Source: Parabacteroides sp. PH5-46 (GTDB taxonomy: Bacteria > Bacteroidota > Bacteroidia > Bacteroidales > Tannerellaceae). From it: a stretch of DNA of 64,000 nucleotides. Shown in pieces: positions 18,430 to 27,275 of this stretch; within the stretch, counting starts at the first letter, position 1; each line of letters opens with the position of its first letter. A program made the translations under genes and the position numbers. A model generated the notes under the pieces. The model was not told the origin of the DNA. It did no database searches and worked only from the letters and a program-made list of their open reading frames with translations. The stretch spans positions 124,001-188,000 of the forward strand of contig NZ_JARXXA010000003.1 in assembly GCF_029892785.1 (NCBI RefSeq), read 5' to 3'.

Positions 18430-18933
18430 ATGAATAATATTCTTAATAACTACATTTGTAAAAAGGTTTCGACGACTTCGTGTAAAGACTCTCTGTTGTG
18501 GATTAAAAAGTGGATGGCTTATATGGAAATTATTGAATTGGAAGGCGAAGATCAACGATTATATCGCTTGGTTGCGCATTTGGTGATGAATAAAAATGTA
18601 TTAAGTTATAATCAGAATTATCCGTTTAAAACATCACCCGAATACCGTTGGTTTGTAGCTGTAGACAATGAAGTTACGCTAGGATTTATCCCTGTAAAAA
18701 TGGGGAAAGGGAAAGTTACGATCAATAATTATTATATACCGGATGATCAGGAAACTGTTTTTTCTGCCTTATTGAAAAAACTTATTAAAAAGTTTCACCC
18801 TGATTTTGAGATTGAATCAATTACACAAATACGACATATTCCTGTTTTTGAGAAAAACGGATTTTTAATTGTTTTGAACTGGAGTAAATATGTAAAAATG
18901 AAAGTGCAGATCAATGAAAAAAAATGTCTATGA
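18430..18933 (+). CDS. GNAT-like protein of the IbrA/IbrB cassette
   Basis: A 167-residue protein (shorter starts at Met29 or Met32 are possible). The pattern of strands in YRWFVAVDNEVTLGFIPVK and the C-terminal HIPVFEKNGFLIVLNWSKYVKMK resemble a small GNAT acetyltransferase fold, but the acetyl-CoA loop (RxxGxG) is not evident, so activity is uncertain. The gene overlaps the next by 20 bp in another frame, which indicates translational coupling to the PAPS-reductase-family gene. AT-rich composition suggests acquisition. Confidence 0.6.
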   Translation: MNNILNNYICKKVSTTSCKDSLLWIKKWMAYMEIIELEGEDQRLYRLVAHLVMNKNVLSYNQNYPFKTSPEYRWFVAVDNEVTLGFIPVKMGKGKVTINNYYIPDDQETVFSALLKKLIKKFHPDFEIESITQIRHIPVFEKNGFLIVLNWSKYVKMKVQINEKKCL

Positions 18934-20197
18934 ATTAGCTATGCGCCGCTTGGAAATTACCTTTAATGAGTTTGATAATATTTATATTTCTTTCTCAGGA
19001 GGTAAGGATAGTGGCATTATGTTAAATCTGTGTGTCGACTACATGCGGAAAAACGGTATAACAAAGAAAATCGGTGTTTTTTGTATGGATTACGAAGTGC
19101 AGTATAATGAAACGATTCAATATATTGACCGGGTATTCAAAAGCAATCAGGATATTCTTGAAATATACCGTATTTGCGTACCGTTTAAAGTAGTAACCTG
19201 TACCTCTATGCATCAGTCGTACTGGCGTCCCTGGGATGATGCATATAGGGATATCTGGGTAAGGGATATGCCGGAAGGGAGCTATACAAAGGATCATTTT
19301 CCGTTTTATAATGAAGAACTGTGGGATTATGACTTTCAGAACCTTTTCGCCCAATGGTATCATCACCAGAAAAAGGCAAGAAAAACCTGTAGCCTGGTAG
19401 GCATACGTACCCAGGAGAGCCATAACCGCTGGAAAGCCATCTATAGCGGACGTAAGAAGCTGATGTATTGCAATCTGAAATGGACGCATCGCGTATCAGA
19501 CGATATATACAACGCATATATGATATATGATTGGCTGACAACGGATGTATGGACGGCAAACGGACGCTTCGGTTGGGACTATAACCATTTGTATGACCTT
19601 TATTACCAGGCAGGTGTATCTTTGGATAAACAACGGGTGGCCAGTCCCTTTATCATTGCCGCTCATGAGAGTTTGCATCTTTACCGAGCCATCGACCCTG
19701 ATATGTGGGGGAAAATGATCTGTCGTGTAAACGGAGTGAACTTTACGGCTTTATATGGCAATACAAGCGCGATGGCGCGATTTAAGTCTGTCTTGCCGAA
19801 AGGGCATACCTGGGAGAGTTATATGCACTTTCTTTTGTCTACCTTGCCGGAAGCTACCCGTTTGAATTATTTGAAAAAACTGTCTGTCAGCATTAGCTTC
19901 TGGAGGAATAAAGGGGGCTGTCTGGCAGAAGAAACGATCGAAGCCTTAAGAGCTTGCGGTATCGAAATAGATGTGCAGGAGCGTTCTAATTATCGAACCT
20001 CCAAACGCCCGGTCAGGATGGAGTATCAGGACGATATTGATGCTCCGGAATTTAAGAATCTTCCAACCTTCAAGCGTATGTGTATCTGTATACTGAAAAA
20101 TGATCACCTGTGCAAATACATGGGCTTTTCCCTCACGAAGAAAGAGTTGGAAAGTAAGCAGCGAATCTTGGAGTTTTATCAAAATTTATACACATAA
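18914..20197 (+). CDS. IbrA-like phosphoadenosine phosphosulfate reductase family protein (DUF3440)
   Basis: A 427-residue protein whose N-terminus carries an intact PP-loop, SGGKDSG (residues 28-34), followed by CMDYEVQYNET and later RTQESHNRWKAIY, both typical of PAPS-reductase-fold enzymes. The C-terminal ~180 residues match the DUF3440 type seen in E. coli IbrA. The family activates a substrate through an adenylated or sulfated intermediate. The true substrate of IbrA-like proteins is not known to me. It is coupled to the upstream gene and followed after 6 bp by an IbrB/ParB-like gene. Confidence 0.85.
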   Translation: MKKNVYELAMRRLEITFNEFDNIYISFSGGKDSGIMLNLCVDYMRKNGITKKIGVFCMDYEVQYNETIQYIDRVFKSNQDILEIYRICVPFKVVTCTSMHQSYWRPWDDAYRDIWVRDMPEGSYTKDHFPFYNEELWDYDFQNLFAQWYHHQKKARKTCSLVGIRTQESHNRWKAIYSGRKKLMYCNLKWTHRVSDDIYNAYMIYDWLTTDVWTANGRFGWDYNHLYDLYYQAGVSLDKQRVASPFIIAAHESLHLYRAIDPDMWGKMICRVNGVNFTALYGNTSAMARFKSVLPKGHTWESYMHFLLSTLPEATRLNYLKKLSVSISFWRNKGGCLAEETIEALRACGIEIDVQERSNYRTSKRPVRMEYQDDIDAPEFKNLPTFKRMCICILKNDHLCKYMGFSLTKKELESKQRILEFYQNLYT

Positions 20198-20203
20198 AAT
20201 CAA

Positions 20204-20710
20204 ATGAACGAATACAAAAGCCCGGTGTATGATATAAAACCGGTACCTATAGAGAAAATTCAAGCCAATGCCTATAATCCCAATGTAGTAGCACCTCCGG
20301 AAATGGAACTACTCGAACTCTCGATATGGGAAGATGGATATACCATGCCTTGCGTATGCTATTATCTGCCCGATAAGGATCGCTATGAGCTGGTAGACGG
20401 CTATCACAGGTATAAGGTTATGAAAAAGTCTAAACGCATCTACGAGCGCGAGAAAGGAATGCTGCCTGTTGTTGTTATAGAGAAAGACCTTTCAAACAGG
20501 ATGGCTTCTACTATCAGGCATAACCGTGCCCGTGGGACGCACAACATAGCATTGATGACCAATATCGTGGCAGAACTCAAAAACTCGGGCATGAGCGATG
20601 CCTGGATTATGAAGCATATCGGTATGGATGCCGATGAACTGCTCCGGCTCAAACAAGTATCAGGACTGGCGGCTTTGTTTGCCGACAAAGATTTCAGTAT
20701 ACCGGATTAA
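20204..20710 (+). CDS. IbrB-like ParB/sulfiredoxin-fold nuclease-domain protein
   Basis: A 168-residue protein made of one ParB N-terminal domain: VPIEKIQANAYNPNVVAPPEMELLELSIWEDGY, then YELVDGYHRYKVM (the GxHR-type motif, here DGYHRY) and MASTIRHNRARGTH. There is no obvious centromere-binding HTH of full ParB; a short helical tail (SDAWIMKHIGMDADELLRLKQ) ends it. The pair with an IbrA-like gene is known from E. coli and phages, where a regulatory role was reported. In ParB-domain proteins this fold can bind CTP or act as an ATPase/nuclease; which applies here is open. Confidence 0.85.
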   Translation: MNEYKSPVYDIKPVPIEKIQANAYNPNVVAPPEMELLELSIWEDGYTMPCVCYYLPDKDRYELVDGYHRYKVMKKSKRIYEREKGMLPVVVIEKDLSNRMASTIRHNRARGTHNIALMTNIVAELKNSGMSDAWIMKHIGMDADELLRLKQVSGLAALFADKDFSIPD

Positions 20711-20775
20711 GCTAAAATATAATTACGTAACTTCGCGTTTGATTGGATAAGTAAATCACGTAGAAATATAATAAA

Positions 20776-23151
20776 ATGAAGATACAGCGAAGATATAGAC
20801 TGCTTTTTTTATTACCGGCGCTTATCTTCCTGTTATGGTTTGTTATGTTTTTACTGATGCCCCGTAATTTGTTTTCTGTACCTTACTCCACCCTTTTATA
20901 CTCTTCTGATAATGAATTGTTAGGCGCTCGTATAGCAACTGACGGACAATGGCGTTTTCCGGAAACGGACAGTTTGCCGGATAAGTTCATTACCTGTCTG
21001 ACGATGTATGAAGATAAACGCTTTTTTTACCATTTGGGGGTTGATCCAGTAGCCGTCTTCCGGGCTATTCGTCTGAATACACGAGCCCATAAAGTAGTGA
21101 GCGGGGGAAGTACCATAACTATGCAGTTGGCACGTATTGCCCGGGGCAACCGGGACAGGAATTTCCGCGAAAAGCTGATAGAGATGTGTTGGGCGGTGTT
21201 TCTGGAGACTACACATAGCAAAAAAGAGATATTGAACCTGTATGCCTCGCATGCTCCCTTCGGAGGGAATGTGGTAGGGGTAGAAACGGCTTCCTGGCGC
21301 TATTTTGGACGAGGGGTAACTGATTTGTCATGGGCAGAAAGCGCCACCCTGGCTATACTTCCCAACGCGCCGGCGCTGATACATCCGGGCAGGAACCGAA
21401 CGCAACTGAAAGCAAAGCGGGACCGCTTACTGGCTGTCCTGCATAAGAAAGGAATCTTGGACGAACAAGGCTATGAACTAGCCTGTATGGAGCCCTTGCC
21501 CGATGCCCCGCTTCCCTTGCCTGATGAAGCTCCGCATCTGTTGGCGCGCTTGGCTGTTCAGGCACAAGGTACCCGGATTGTTTCATCTGTAAAGTACCAG
21601 TTGCAGAAACAAACGCAAGATCTGGTGAATCGCTATGCCGCCCGCTATAGTTCAAACCATATCTATAACCTGGCGGCTTTGGTGGCTGATGTAGAGACCG
21701 GAGAAGTATTGGCTTATGCCGGAAATGTGAGCAATATGCAGGATGAGAAAAGGGGTGGGAGTGTGGATGTCATTATGTCTCCACGAAGTACGGGTAGTAT
21801 CCTGAAACCCTTTTTATATGCCGGAATGCTGCACGACGGCATGATTCTTCCGTCTACGCTTGTGTCTGACATTCCGCTCAATATCAATGGCTTTATGCCT
21901 CAGAATTATAACAAGACCTTTTATGGGGCTGTTCCGGCTCACCGGGCAATCGAGCGTTCGCTGAATGTTCCCTTGGTACGTATGCTCTCGCAGTATAATA
22001 CCGGGCGCTTTATGACGCTATTGAAGCAGTGGGGAATGACTACACTTCGCTTTTCTGAAGATCATTATGGGGCGGCTTTGATACTGGGAGGTGCGGAAGG
22101 TACACTCTGGGACTTATCCGGCATGTATGCCTCCATGGCTCGTACCTTGTCTCACTACAGATCCTATAACGGACGCTATAATCCGGAGGATATTCACCCC
22201 TTAACGCCCTTTCCGGCCAAGCCTAAACCGGTTATCGAATCTCTTTCCGATAAGCGTTTGAAAGATAAATCGTCTTTGTCGGCGGCTTCTCTCTGGTTTA
22301 CCTTTGAGGCTATGTCGGCCTTGAACCGTCCGGAAGAAGAAGCGGATTGGCAGCAGTTTGAATCGATGAAGCAGATAGCCTGGAAAACAGGTACCAGCTA
22401 CGGAAGCCGTGATGCCTGGGCGATAGGTGTTACCCCGCGCTACGTAGTAGGTGTATGGGTAGGGAATGCTTCGGGCGAAGGCCGTCCGGGGCTGACAGGA
22501 GTAGGGAATGCGGCCCCCGTTTTGTTTGATATCTTCACCTTGCTTCCTGCTACTTCCTGGTTTGATGCGCCGTATGATGAATTGGAAAAAGTAGCGGTTT
22601 GCAGAAGCAGTGGCTACAAGGCTTCTTCTATCTGTAATCCGGTAGACTCGGTCTATATTCCGCTTTCGGGTATGGTTACCCGCTTATGTCCGTATCATCA
22701 ACTGGTACATCTTTCTGCCGATGAACGTTTCAGGGTGAATAGCTCCTGTGAGTCGATCGACCGGATTGTTACCCGCTCTTGGTTTGTTCTTCCTCCTTCG
22801 CAGGCGTATTATTACAGGAACTATCATATTGATTATATTCCTCTTCCACCCATTAAACCGGGTTGCGAACAGGAACAGAGCCAGCAGTTGGAGATTATCT
22901 ATCCCGAGCACAACTCGGTACTTTATTTACCGAAAGGTTTTACGGGTGAATATGAGCATTTTATTTTCAAAGCGGCACATACGCGTCCGGAAGCTGTGAT
23001 ATACTGGCACGTAGATGATGTGTTTTTAGGAGAGACGCGGGATAATCATCAGATAGCCTGCCGGATAGATGCCGGGAAACACCTCCTTACATTGGTGGAT
23101 TCTTGGGGAAATCAGCGAAAAATCATGTTTGAAGTAATGTCAGACAAATGA
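20776..23151 (+). CDS. pbpC: Penicillin-binding protein 1C
   Basis: A 791-residue bifunctional cell-wall synthase. It has one N-terminal membrane anchor, a GT51 transglycosylase domain (MYEDKRFFYHLGVDPVAV with catalytic Glu, GGSTITMQLARI), and a transpeptidase domain with SxxK in STGSILKPF near residue 340, SLN in ERSLNVPLVR and KTGTS near 540. The C-terminal domain (about 690-791) is the BiPBP_C type found in PBP1C. It polymerises and crosslinks peptidoglycan in the periplasm. The usual alpha-2-macroglobulin partner gene is not next to it. Confidence 0.95.
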   Translation: MKIQRRYRLLFLLPALIFLLWFVMFLLMPRNLFSVPYSTLLYSSDNELLGARIATDGQWRFPETDSLPDKFITCLTMYEDKRFFYHLGVDPVAVFRAIRLNTRAHKVVSGGSTITMQLARIARGNRDRNFREKLIEMCWAVFLETTHSKKEILNLYASHAPFGGNVVGVETASWRYFGRGVTDLSWAESATLAILPNAPALIHPGRNRTQLKAKRDRLLAVLHKKGILDEQGYELACMEPLPDAPLPLPDEAPHLLARLAVQAQGTRIVSSVKYQLQKQTQDLVNRYAARYSSNHIYNLAALVADVETGEVLAYAGNVSNMQDEKRGGSVDVIMSPRSTGSILKPFLYAGMLHDGMILPSTLVSDIPLNINGFMPQNYNKTFYGAVPAHRAIERSLNVPLVRMLSQYNTGRFMTLLKQWGMTTLRFSEDHYGAALILGGAEGTLWDLSGMYASMARTLSHYRSYNGRYNPEDIHPLTPFPAKPKPVIESLSDKRLKDKSSLSAASLWFTFEAMSALNRPEEEADWQQFESMKQIAWKTGTSYGSRDAWAIGVTPRYVVGVWVGNASGEGRPGLTGVGNAAPVLFDIFTLLPATSWFDAPYDELEKVAVCRSSGYKASSICNPVDSVYIPLSGMVTRLCPYHQLVHLSADERFRVNSSCESIDRIVTRSWFVLPPSQAYYYRNYHIDYIPLPPIKPGCEQEQSQQLEIIYPEHNSVLYLPKGFTGEYEHFIFKAAHTRPEAVIYWHVDDVFLGETRDNHQIACRIDAGKHLLTLVDSWGNQRKIMFEVMSDK

Positions 23152-23214
23152 AAAAGTAGTTAAATGGAATAATATGTATGCGATTTGGCACTATAACAAT
23201 GTTAAAAGATTATG

Positions 23215-23222
23215 TACTTTTG
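23215..23222 (+). promoter_or_regulatory. -7 promoter element of the DUF5686 gene
   Basis: TACTTTTG matches TAnnTTTG, 31 bp before the start codon. A TTTG at 23184 is 27 nt away, longer than usual, so the -33 box is unsure. Confidence 0.5.
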
Positions 23223-23252
23223 CATCCTTAATAGGTTGATGACTTTAACAAT

Positions 23253-25811
23253 ATGTATAAGAAATATACTCTTATTTTTCTTTTTATCTGGATTGCCTGT
23301 GTAGCCAATAGCCAGAATACAATAATCAAAGGGATTGTAACAGACTCGATTACCGGTGAAACGTTACCTTATGTTTCGCTGATATTGGCCGGAACAACCA
23401 TCGGAACAACTACCGATTTGGACGGGAAATTCAATATGACGACTACTTCCCGTGTACGTAAATTGCAGATTTCTTATCTGGGATATACCGAAAAAGACGT
23501 AACAATAAATCTGGATCGGACCAATAATCTGGATATCAAGCTGGCTCCTTCCAGTATTGCTTTGTCGGAAGTAGTAGTCAAGGGAGGAAAGGATAAGTAT
23601 TCCCGCCGCGATAACCCAGCCGTTGAGTTTATAAAGAATGCCATTGAGTTACGCAGTAGCAATGATCCTCGCAATCACGATTATTTTACATACGAGCAGT
23701 ACGAAAAAGTAGTCTTTGCCATGAACGACTACGAGCCCAAACCAAGGACGGATGGGAAAGTAGGCCGCTTTGACTTTTTAATAGACTTTGTGGATACCCT
23801 GGATGTAGGAACCACCATATTACCTGTTTCGGAAAAGGAAAAAGTAGAAACGATCTACTACCGGAAAGATCCCCGTTCGGAAAAGCGCTTGATCAGAGGG
23901 CAGAAGTCTGCCGGTGTGGATGAAATCTTTTCCCGGGATGGAGTAGCACAGGTTTTAAATGAGGTGTTCAGAGAAGTGGATATCTTCCAGAATGATATAT
24001 CCTTGTTCCTGCAACGTTTCGTTAGCCCTATGTCTACCTTAGGCCCTACGTTCTACAAGTATTATATGCTTGATACGGTTGTAGTTAATAATCAGCAATG
24101 CCTCGACCTGGGTTTTGTTCCTTTTAACTCCGAATCTTTTGGTTTTACAGGACATTTGTATATCACGCTCGACTCTACCTATTTTGTACAGCGGGCTGTC
24201 TTGAATGTACCTAAAAAGATCAACCTCAACTTTGTAAGTTGGATGATGATTGACCAAACGTTCGACCGGGCGGAAGACGGTACCCGCATCATCACCAAAG
24301 ACGATATACAGGTAAACTTCAAACTGACGGAAAAATCAAAGGGAATGTATGCCCGGCGCTTGAATATCTACTCAAACCAGACATTCGCCGAACCGGAAGA
24401 CAACATGGCTATCTTTAATCAAAGTGCCCCTATCATAACAGTAGCAGATGCCTTCAAGAAACCGGAAGACTTCTGGATAGAAAACCGTCCGCAGGAAGGA
24501 GTGAAACGAAATCCTAATTCGGTAGAAAAACTGATGGCCCGTATGCGCGAAGTGCCTCTTTTCTATGTGACAGAGAAGGTAGTATCCCTTTTTGTGAATG
24601 GATATATTGCTACAGATACGGATCCGTTGAAGAGTAAGTTTGAGTTTGGACCTGTGAATACCTTCATTAGTGGTAACGCCATAGAAGGCGCCCGTTTCCG
24701 TGTGGGAGGGACTACTACCACGAATTTCAGCAAGCGCCTTTTCCTGGATGGACTGGTGGCTTACGGAACCAAGGACGAAAAGATCAAATACGACCTGATT
24801 GCCGAATACTCATTCCACGATAAGAAAGACTATCGCAAGGAGTTTCCCGTACACTCCATCCGCGCCCAATATTTCTACGATATCAACCAGATCGGGCAGC
24901 AATATATGTACACCAATAAGGATAACATATTCCTGGCTTGGAAACGTCAGAAAGACGACAGGGCTACCTATCTGCGCTTTGGTGAACTAACTTATTATAA
25001 CGAAAGTTATAGTGGCTTTGCCTTTGGCGCCAGCGTTCGTAACAAAAAGGAATATTCAACAGAATATGCCGTTTTCGACCGGATTGAAGCAGACGGTAGC
25101 ATCAAGCCCATCAAGGATTACACCATGAGTGAGCTGGAACTGAAACTCCGCTATGCACCCAACGAAAAGTTCTATCAGACACGTAACTATCGTTATCCTA
25201 TCACATTAGATGCTCCGATATTTACGCTTAATCATACCACGGCAGAGAAAGGATTCCTGGGCTCCGATTATTCTTACAACCGGACAGACTTCGGTATTCA
25301 ATACCGTTTGTGGATGCCTATGTCATTCGGCTATATTGATATGATCGGCAAGGCGGGTAAGGTATGGAGCAAAGCCCCGTATCCGATGCTTATACTCCCC
25401 AATGCCAACCTTTCGTACACCGTTCAGCCCGAGTCGTACAACTTGATGAACGCCATGGAGTTTATCAACGACGAATATGCCTCTTGGGATATCACATACT
25501 TCATGAACGGAGCTCTGTTTAACCGTATGCCTCTGATCAAGAAGCTGAAGCTAAGAGAAGTAATCACCTTCCGTGGCCTGTATGGCAACCTGACAGATAA
25601 GAACAACCCCTTCAAAGAAGGAAACAAAGACATTTATCTCTTCCCTGAAGGCTCTTATACAATGGGAAACGAACCCTACATGGAGATTGGTGCCGGCATA
25701 GAAAACATCTTCTCATTCCTCCGCCTGGACTACGTTTGGCGTCTCACATACCGCGACAACCCCAACATCCAGAAAAACGGTATCCGCTTCGTCATGAAAC
25801 TCTCCTTTTAA
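23253..25811 (+). CDS. DUF5686 outer-membrane protein with carboxypeptidase-like N-terminal domain
   Basis: An 852-residue exported protein. The signal peptide ends at VANSQ. A carboxypeptidase-regulatory-like domain follows (IKGIVTDSITGETLPYVSLILAGTTIGTTTDLDGKF, residues about 25-110), ending in ALSEVVVKGGKDKY, which is the link seen before a plug. Instead of a TonB plug it continues into the DUF5686 region and a C-terminal beta-barrel ending in F. This architecture is widespread in Bacteroidota and its function is not settled. It is followed by a 1-bp gap and the deoxyribonucleotidase gene. Confidence 0.85.
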   Translation: MYKKYTLIFLFIWIACVANSQNTIIKGIVTDSITGETLPYVSLILAGTTIGTTTDLDGKFNMTTTSRVRKLQISYLGYTEKDVTINLDRTNNLDIKLAPSSIALSEVVVKGGKDKYSRRDNPAVEFIKNAIELRSSNDPRNHDYFTYEQYEKVVFAMNDYEPKPRTDGKVGRFDFLIDFVDTLDVGTTILPVSEKEKVETIYYRKDPRSEKRLIRGQKSAGVDEIFSRDGVAQVLNEVFREVDIFQNDISLFLQRFVSPMSTLGPTFYKYYMLDTVVVNNQQCLDLGFVPFNSESFGFTGHLYITLDSTYFVQRAVLNVPKKINLNFVSWMMIDQTFDRAEDGTRIITKDDIQVNFKLTEKSKGMYARRLNIYSNQTFAEPEDNMAIFNQSAPIITVADAFKKPEDFWIENRPQEGVKRNPNSVEKLMARMREVPLFYVTEKVVSLFVNGYIATDTDPLKSKFEFGPVNTFISGNAIEGARFRVGGTTTTNFSKRLFLDGLVAYGTKDEKIKYDLIAEYSFHDKKDYRKEFPVHSIRAQYFYDINQIGQQYMYTNKDNIFLAWKRQKDDRATYLRFGELTYYNESYSGFAFGASVRNKKEYSTEYAVFDRIEADGSIKPIKDYTMSELELKLRYAPNEKFYQTRNYRYPITLDAPIFTLNHTTAEKGFLGSDYSYNRTDFGIQYRLWMPMSFGYIDMIGKAGKVWSKAPYPMLILPNANLSYTVQPESYNLMNAMEFINDEYASWDITYFMNGALFNRMPLIKKLKLREVITFRGLYGNLTDKNNPFKEGNKDIYLFPEGSYTMGNEPYMEIGAGIENIFSFLRLDYVWRLTYRDNPNIQKNGIRFVMKLSF

Positions 25812-25812
25812 G

Positions 25813-26340
25813 ATGTCATCTACTATTATGAAACAGATATTGGTAGACATGGATGGGGTATTGGCGGATATTTATGCCCATTTGATAGCTTATGAATACA
25901 GGGAGTCAGGTATATTACTAAACCAACAGGAACTGAACGGCAAACTGGAAGGAGAAGCTTTCCCCTCCTTTGAAAAGGTTGTCAGAAGTAAAGGTTTTTT
26001 TCGTACCGCTCCGGTGATGGAATACAGCGTAGAAGGCTTAAACTATCTGAATAACAAGTATAAAGTACTGATAGTATCATCAGCCACAGAGTTCCCCGAT
26101 AGCTTAACTGAAAAACTCGCCTGGCTCAATGAACATTTCCCATTTATTTCTTGGAAACAAATGATTTTCTGCGGCAGCAAAGACAGCATCTGCGGCGACA
26201 TAATGATCGACGATCACATCAAAAATCTAGGCTCCTTCCCCGGCCGAAAAATCCTATACACCCAACCTCAAAACGCCCTCATCCAAGACCCCTCCCTCGA
26301 ACGCGTAAACACTTGGCAAGAGATTGTTGGGATGCTATAG
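25813..26340 (+). CDS. 5'(3')-deoxyribonucleotidase, NT5C type
   Basis: A 175-residue HAD-fold phosphatase. Motif I is DMDGVLAD (nucleophile and acid Asp), motif II is the Ser/Thr in LIVSSATEF, and motif III/IV is CGDIMIDDHIKN. It removes phosphate from deoxyribonucleotides and adjusts dNTP pools. An alternative start lies five codons in (MKQILVDMDG). The 3' end overlaps the convergent HU-like gene by 6 bp. Confidence 0.88.
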   Translation: MSSTIMKQILVDMDGVLADIYAHLIAYEYRESGILLNQQELNGKLEGEAFPSFEKVVRSKGFFRTAPVMEYSVEGLNYLNNKYKVLIVSSATEFPDSLTEKLAWLNEHFPFISWKQMIFCGSKDSICGDIMIDDHIKNLGSFPGRKILYTQPQNALIQDPSLERVNTWQEIVGML

Positions 26341-26928
26341 CATTGCGTAGATGGAGTGTTTGTTTTGGCCTAGGTTGATGATTAGGCCTTCTTGTTGCAT
26401 TTCTTTCAGGTCTTTTTTGGCGAGGTAGCGTGTGCAGCCGTTTAGGTGCATGCAGTGAGAGGTTTGGATGGTTTGGTATTTTTCCAGATGCGCTAGGATG
26501 TTTTCTTTTCGTTCCTTGGGGGAGTAGGGGGAGCCGTTGGGGTCTCGGGCTACTTTTTCAAACTCCAGGGCATATAGGCGTTGTTTTACTTCCTTGGAAC
26601 AGCGAAACTTAACGGTTTTGAAGCGGATGTGCTGTGTTTTTATCTGCCTGGGGTTGGTTACTTTGGGGCAGGAGAGGCTAATACTGAAATGGCCCAGTCC
26701 TTCGAGCTCCAGCTCGTTGCCGTCTTCCAGGTGTGAAACCAACTGGTCTACCAGTGCCTGGAGCATTCCTTTGATGTCGGAGGAACTGAAAGACGAAAAG
26801 GCGGATACTTCCTTTATAATTCTATTCATACGAATGGTGGTAGTGGGTACTACTCTTGCGTGAAGCGCTTGCTTCTTCCCGTTCCCTTTGGGAGTCGGGC
26901 TTTCGTATAAGGCATATTTTACGCTCAT
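26335..26928 (-). CDS. HU-like DNA-binding protein with C-terminal winged-helix extension
   Basis: A 197-residue protein when started at MSVKYALYESPTPKG (26928). Residues 1-125 match the HU-like family of Bacteroidota: TTTIRMNRIIKEVSAFSSFSSSDIKGMLQALVDQL, then GLGHFSISLSCPKV. Beyond the usual HU-like length it has about 65 more residues (RKENILAHLEKYQTIQTSHC...YLAKKDLKEMQQEGLIINLG) that look like a winged helix-turn-helix. That combination suggests a regulator rather than a plain nucleoid protein. Array B of 22-bp palindromes lies 56 bp upstream of its start codon. Confidence 0.8.
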   Translation of the reverse strand: MSVKYALYESPTPKGNGKKQALHARVVPTTTIRMNRIIKEVSAFSSFSSSDIKGMLQALVDQLVSHLEDGNELELEGLGHFSISLSCPKVTNPRQIKTQHIRFKTVKFRCSKEVKQRLYALEFEKVARDPNGSPYSPKERKENILAHLEKYQTIQTSHCMHLNGCTRYLAKKDLKEMQQEGLIINLGQNKHSIYAML

Positions 26929-26983
26929 AATGCTGAAAAACAATTTTTTAATAGTGAATAACAGGTTTTAATTATGCAAAAAA

Positions 26984-27101
26984 GTTGCTGGTTCACAGAT
27001 GTGGTTCACCTGGTCGACAGCTATGACTCAGTTGGTCGACAGTTGTGACCCAGCTGGTCGATGGCTGTGAACCACGTGGGTCACAGTTGTGACCCAGCAA
27101 C
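26984..27101. repeat. Array B: five 22-bp palindromic units enclosed by an inverted repeat
   Basis: Units start at 26988, 27010, 27032, 27054 and 27076, exactly 22 bp apart. Each is an imperfect dyad of the form TGGTCGACAG/YTGTGACCCA; the last unit contains a perfect 8-bp stem, GGGTCACA-GT-TGTGACCC. GTTG (26984-26987) and CAAC (27098-27101) close the array, and with adjacent bases AAAAAGTTGCTGG and CCAGCAACTTTTT form a perfect 13-bp outer inverted repeat. Confidence 0.95.
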
Positions 27102-27224
27102 TTTTTCACGACACAAAATTAGGTAGATTGTGGTAGAGAAAATGAAAAACCCCCTTCTTTTTTGTGTCATTCTGCGAAACGATAAGAAAATAATCTCATA
27201 CGCGCAAAATAATTTGTAAAATGA

Positions 27225-27256
27225 TTTGGTTTGTATTGCAAACTAATTTATATTTG
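27225..27256 (+). promoter_or_regulatory. Promoter of the membrane-protein/wHTH operon
   Basis: TTTG (27225-27228) and TATATTTG (27249-27256) are separated by 20 nt, matching the phylum consensus. The start codon follows 19 bp later, so the leader is very short. Confidence 0.8.
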
Positions 27257-27275
27257 CAGTATAAATGATATAGAT

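Larger units (their letters stand above)
26929..27275. other. 347-bp divergent intergenic region holding array B
   Basis: The region separates the HU-like gene (minus) from the membrane-protein operon (plus). It holds array B (26984-27101) and, 124 bp further right, the plus-strand promoter at 27225-27256. No consensus -7 box is seen for the HU-like gene between the array and its start, so its promoter probably overlaps the array edge near CTTTTTTG (complement of 26978-26985). Confidence 0.6.
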
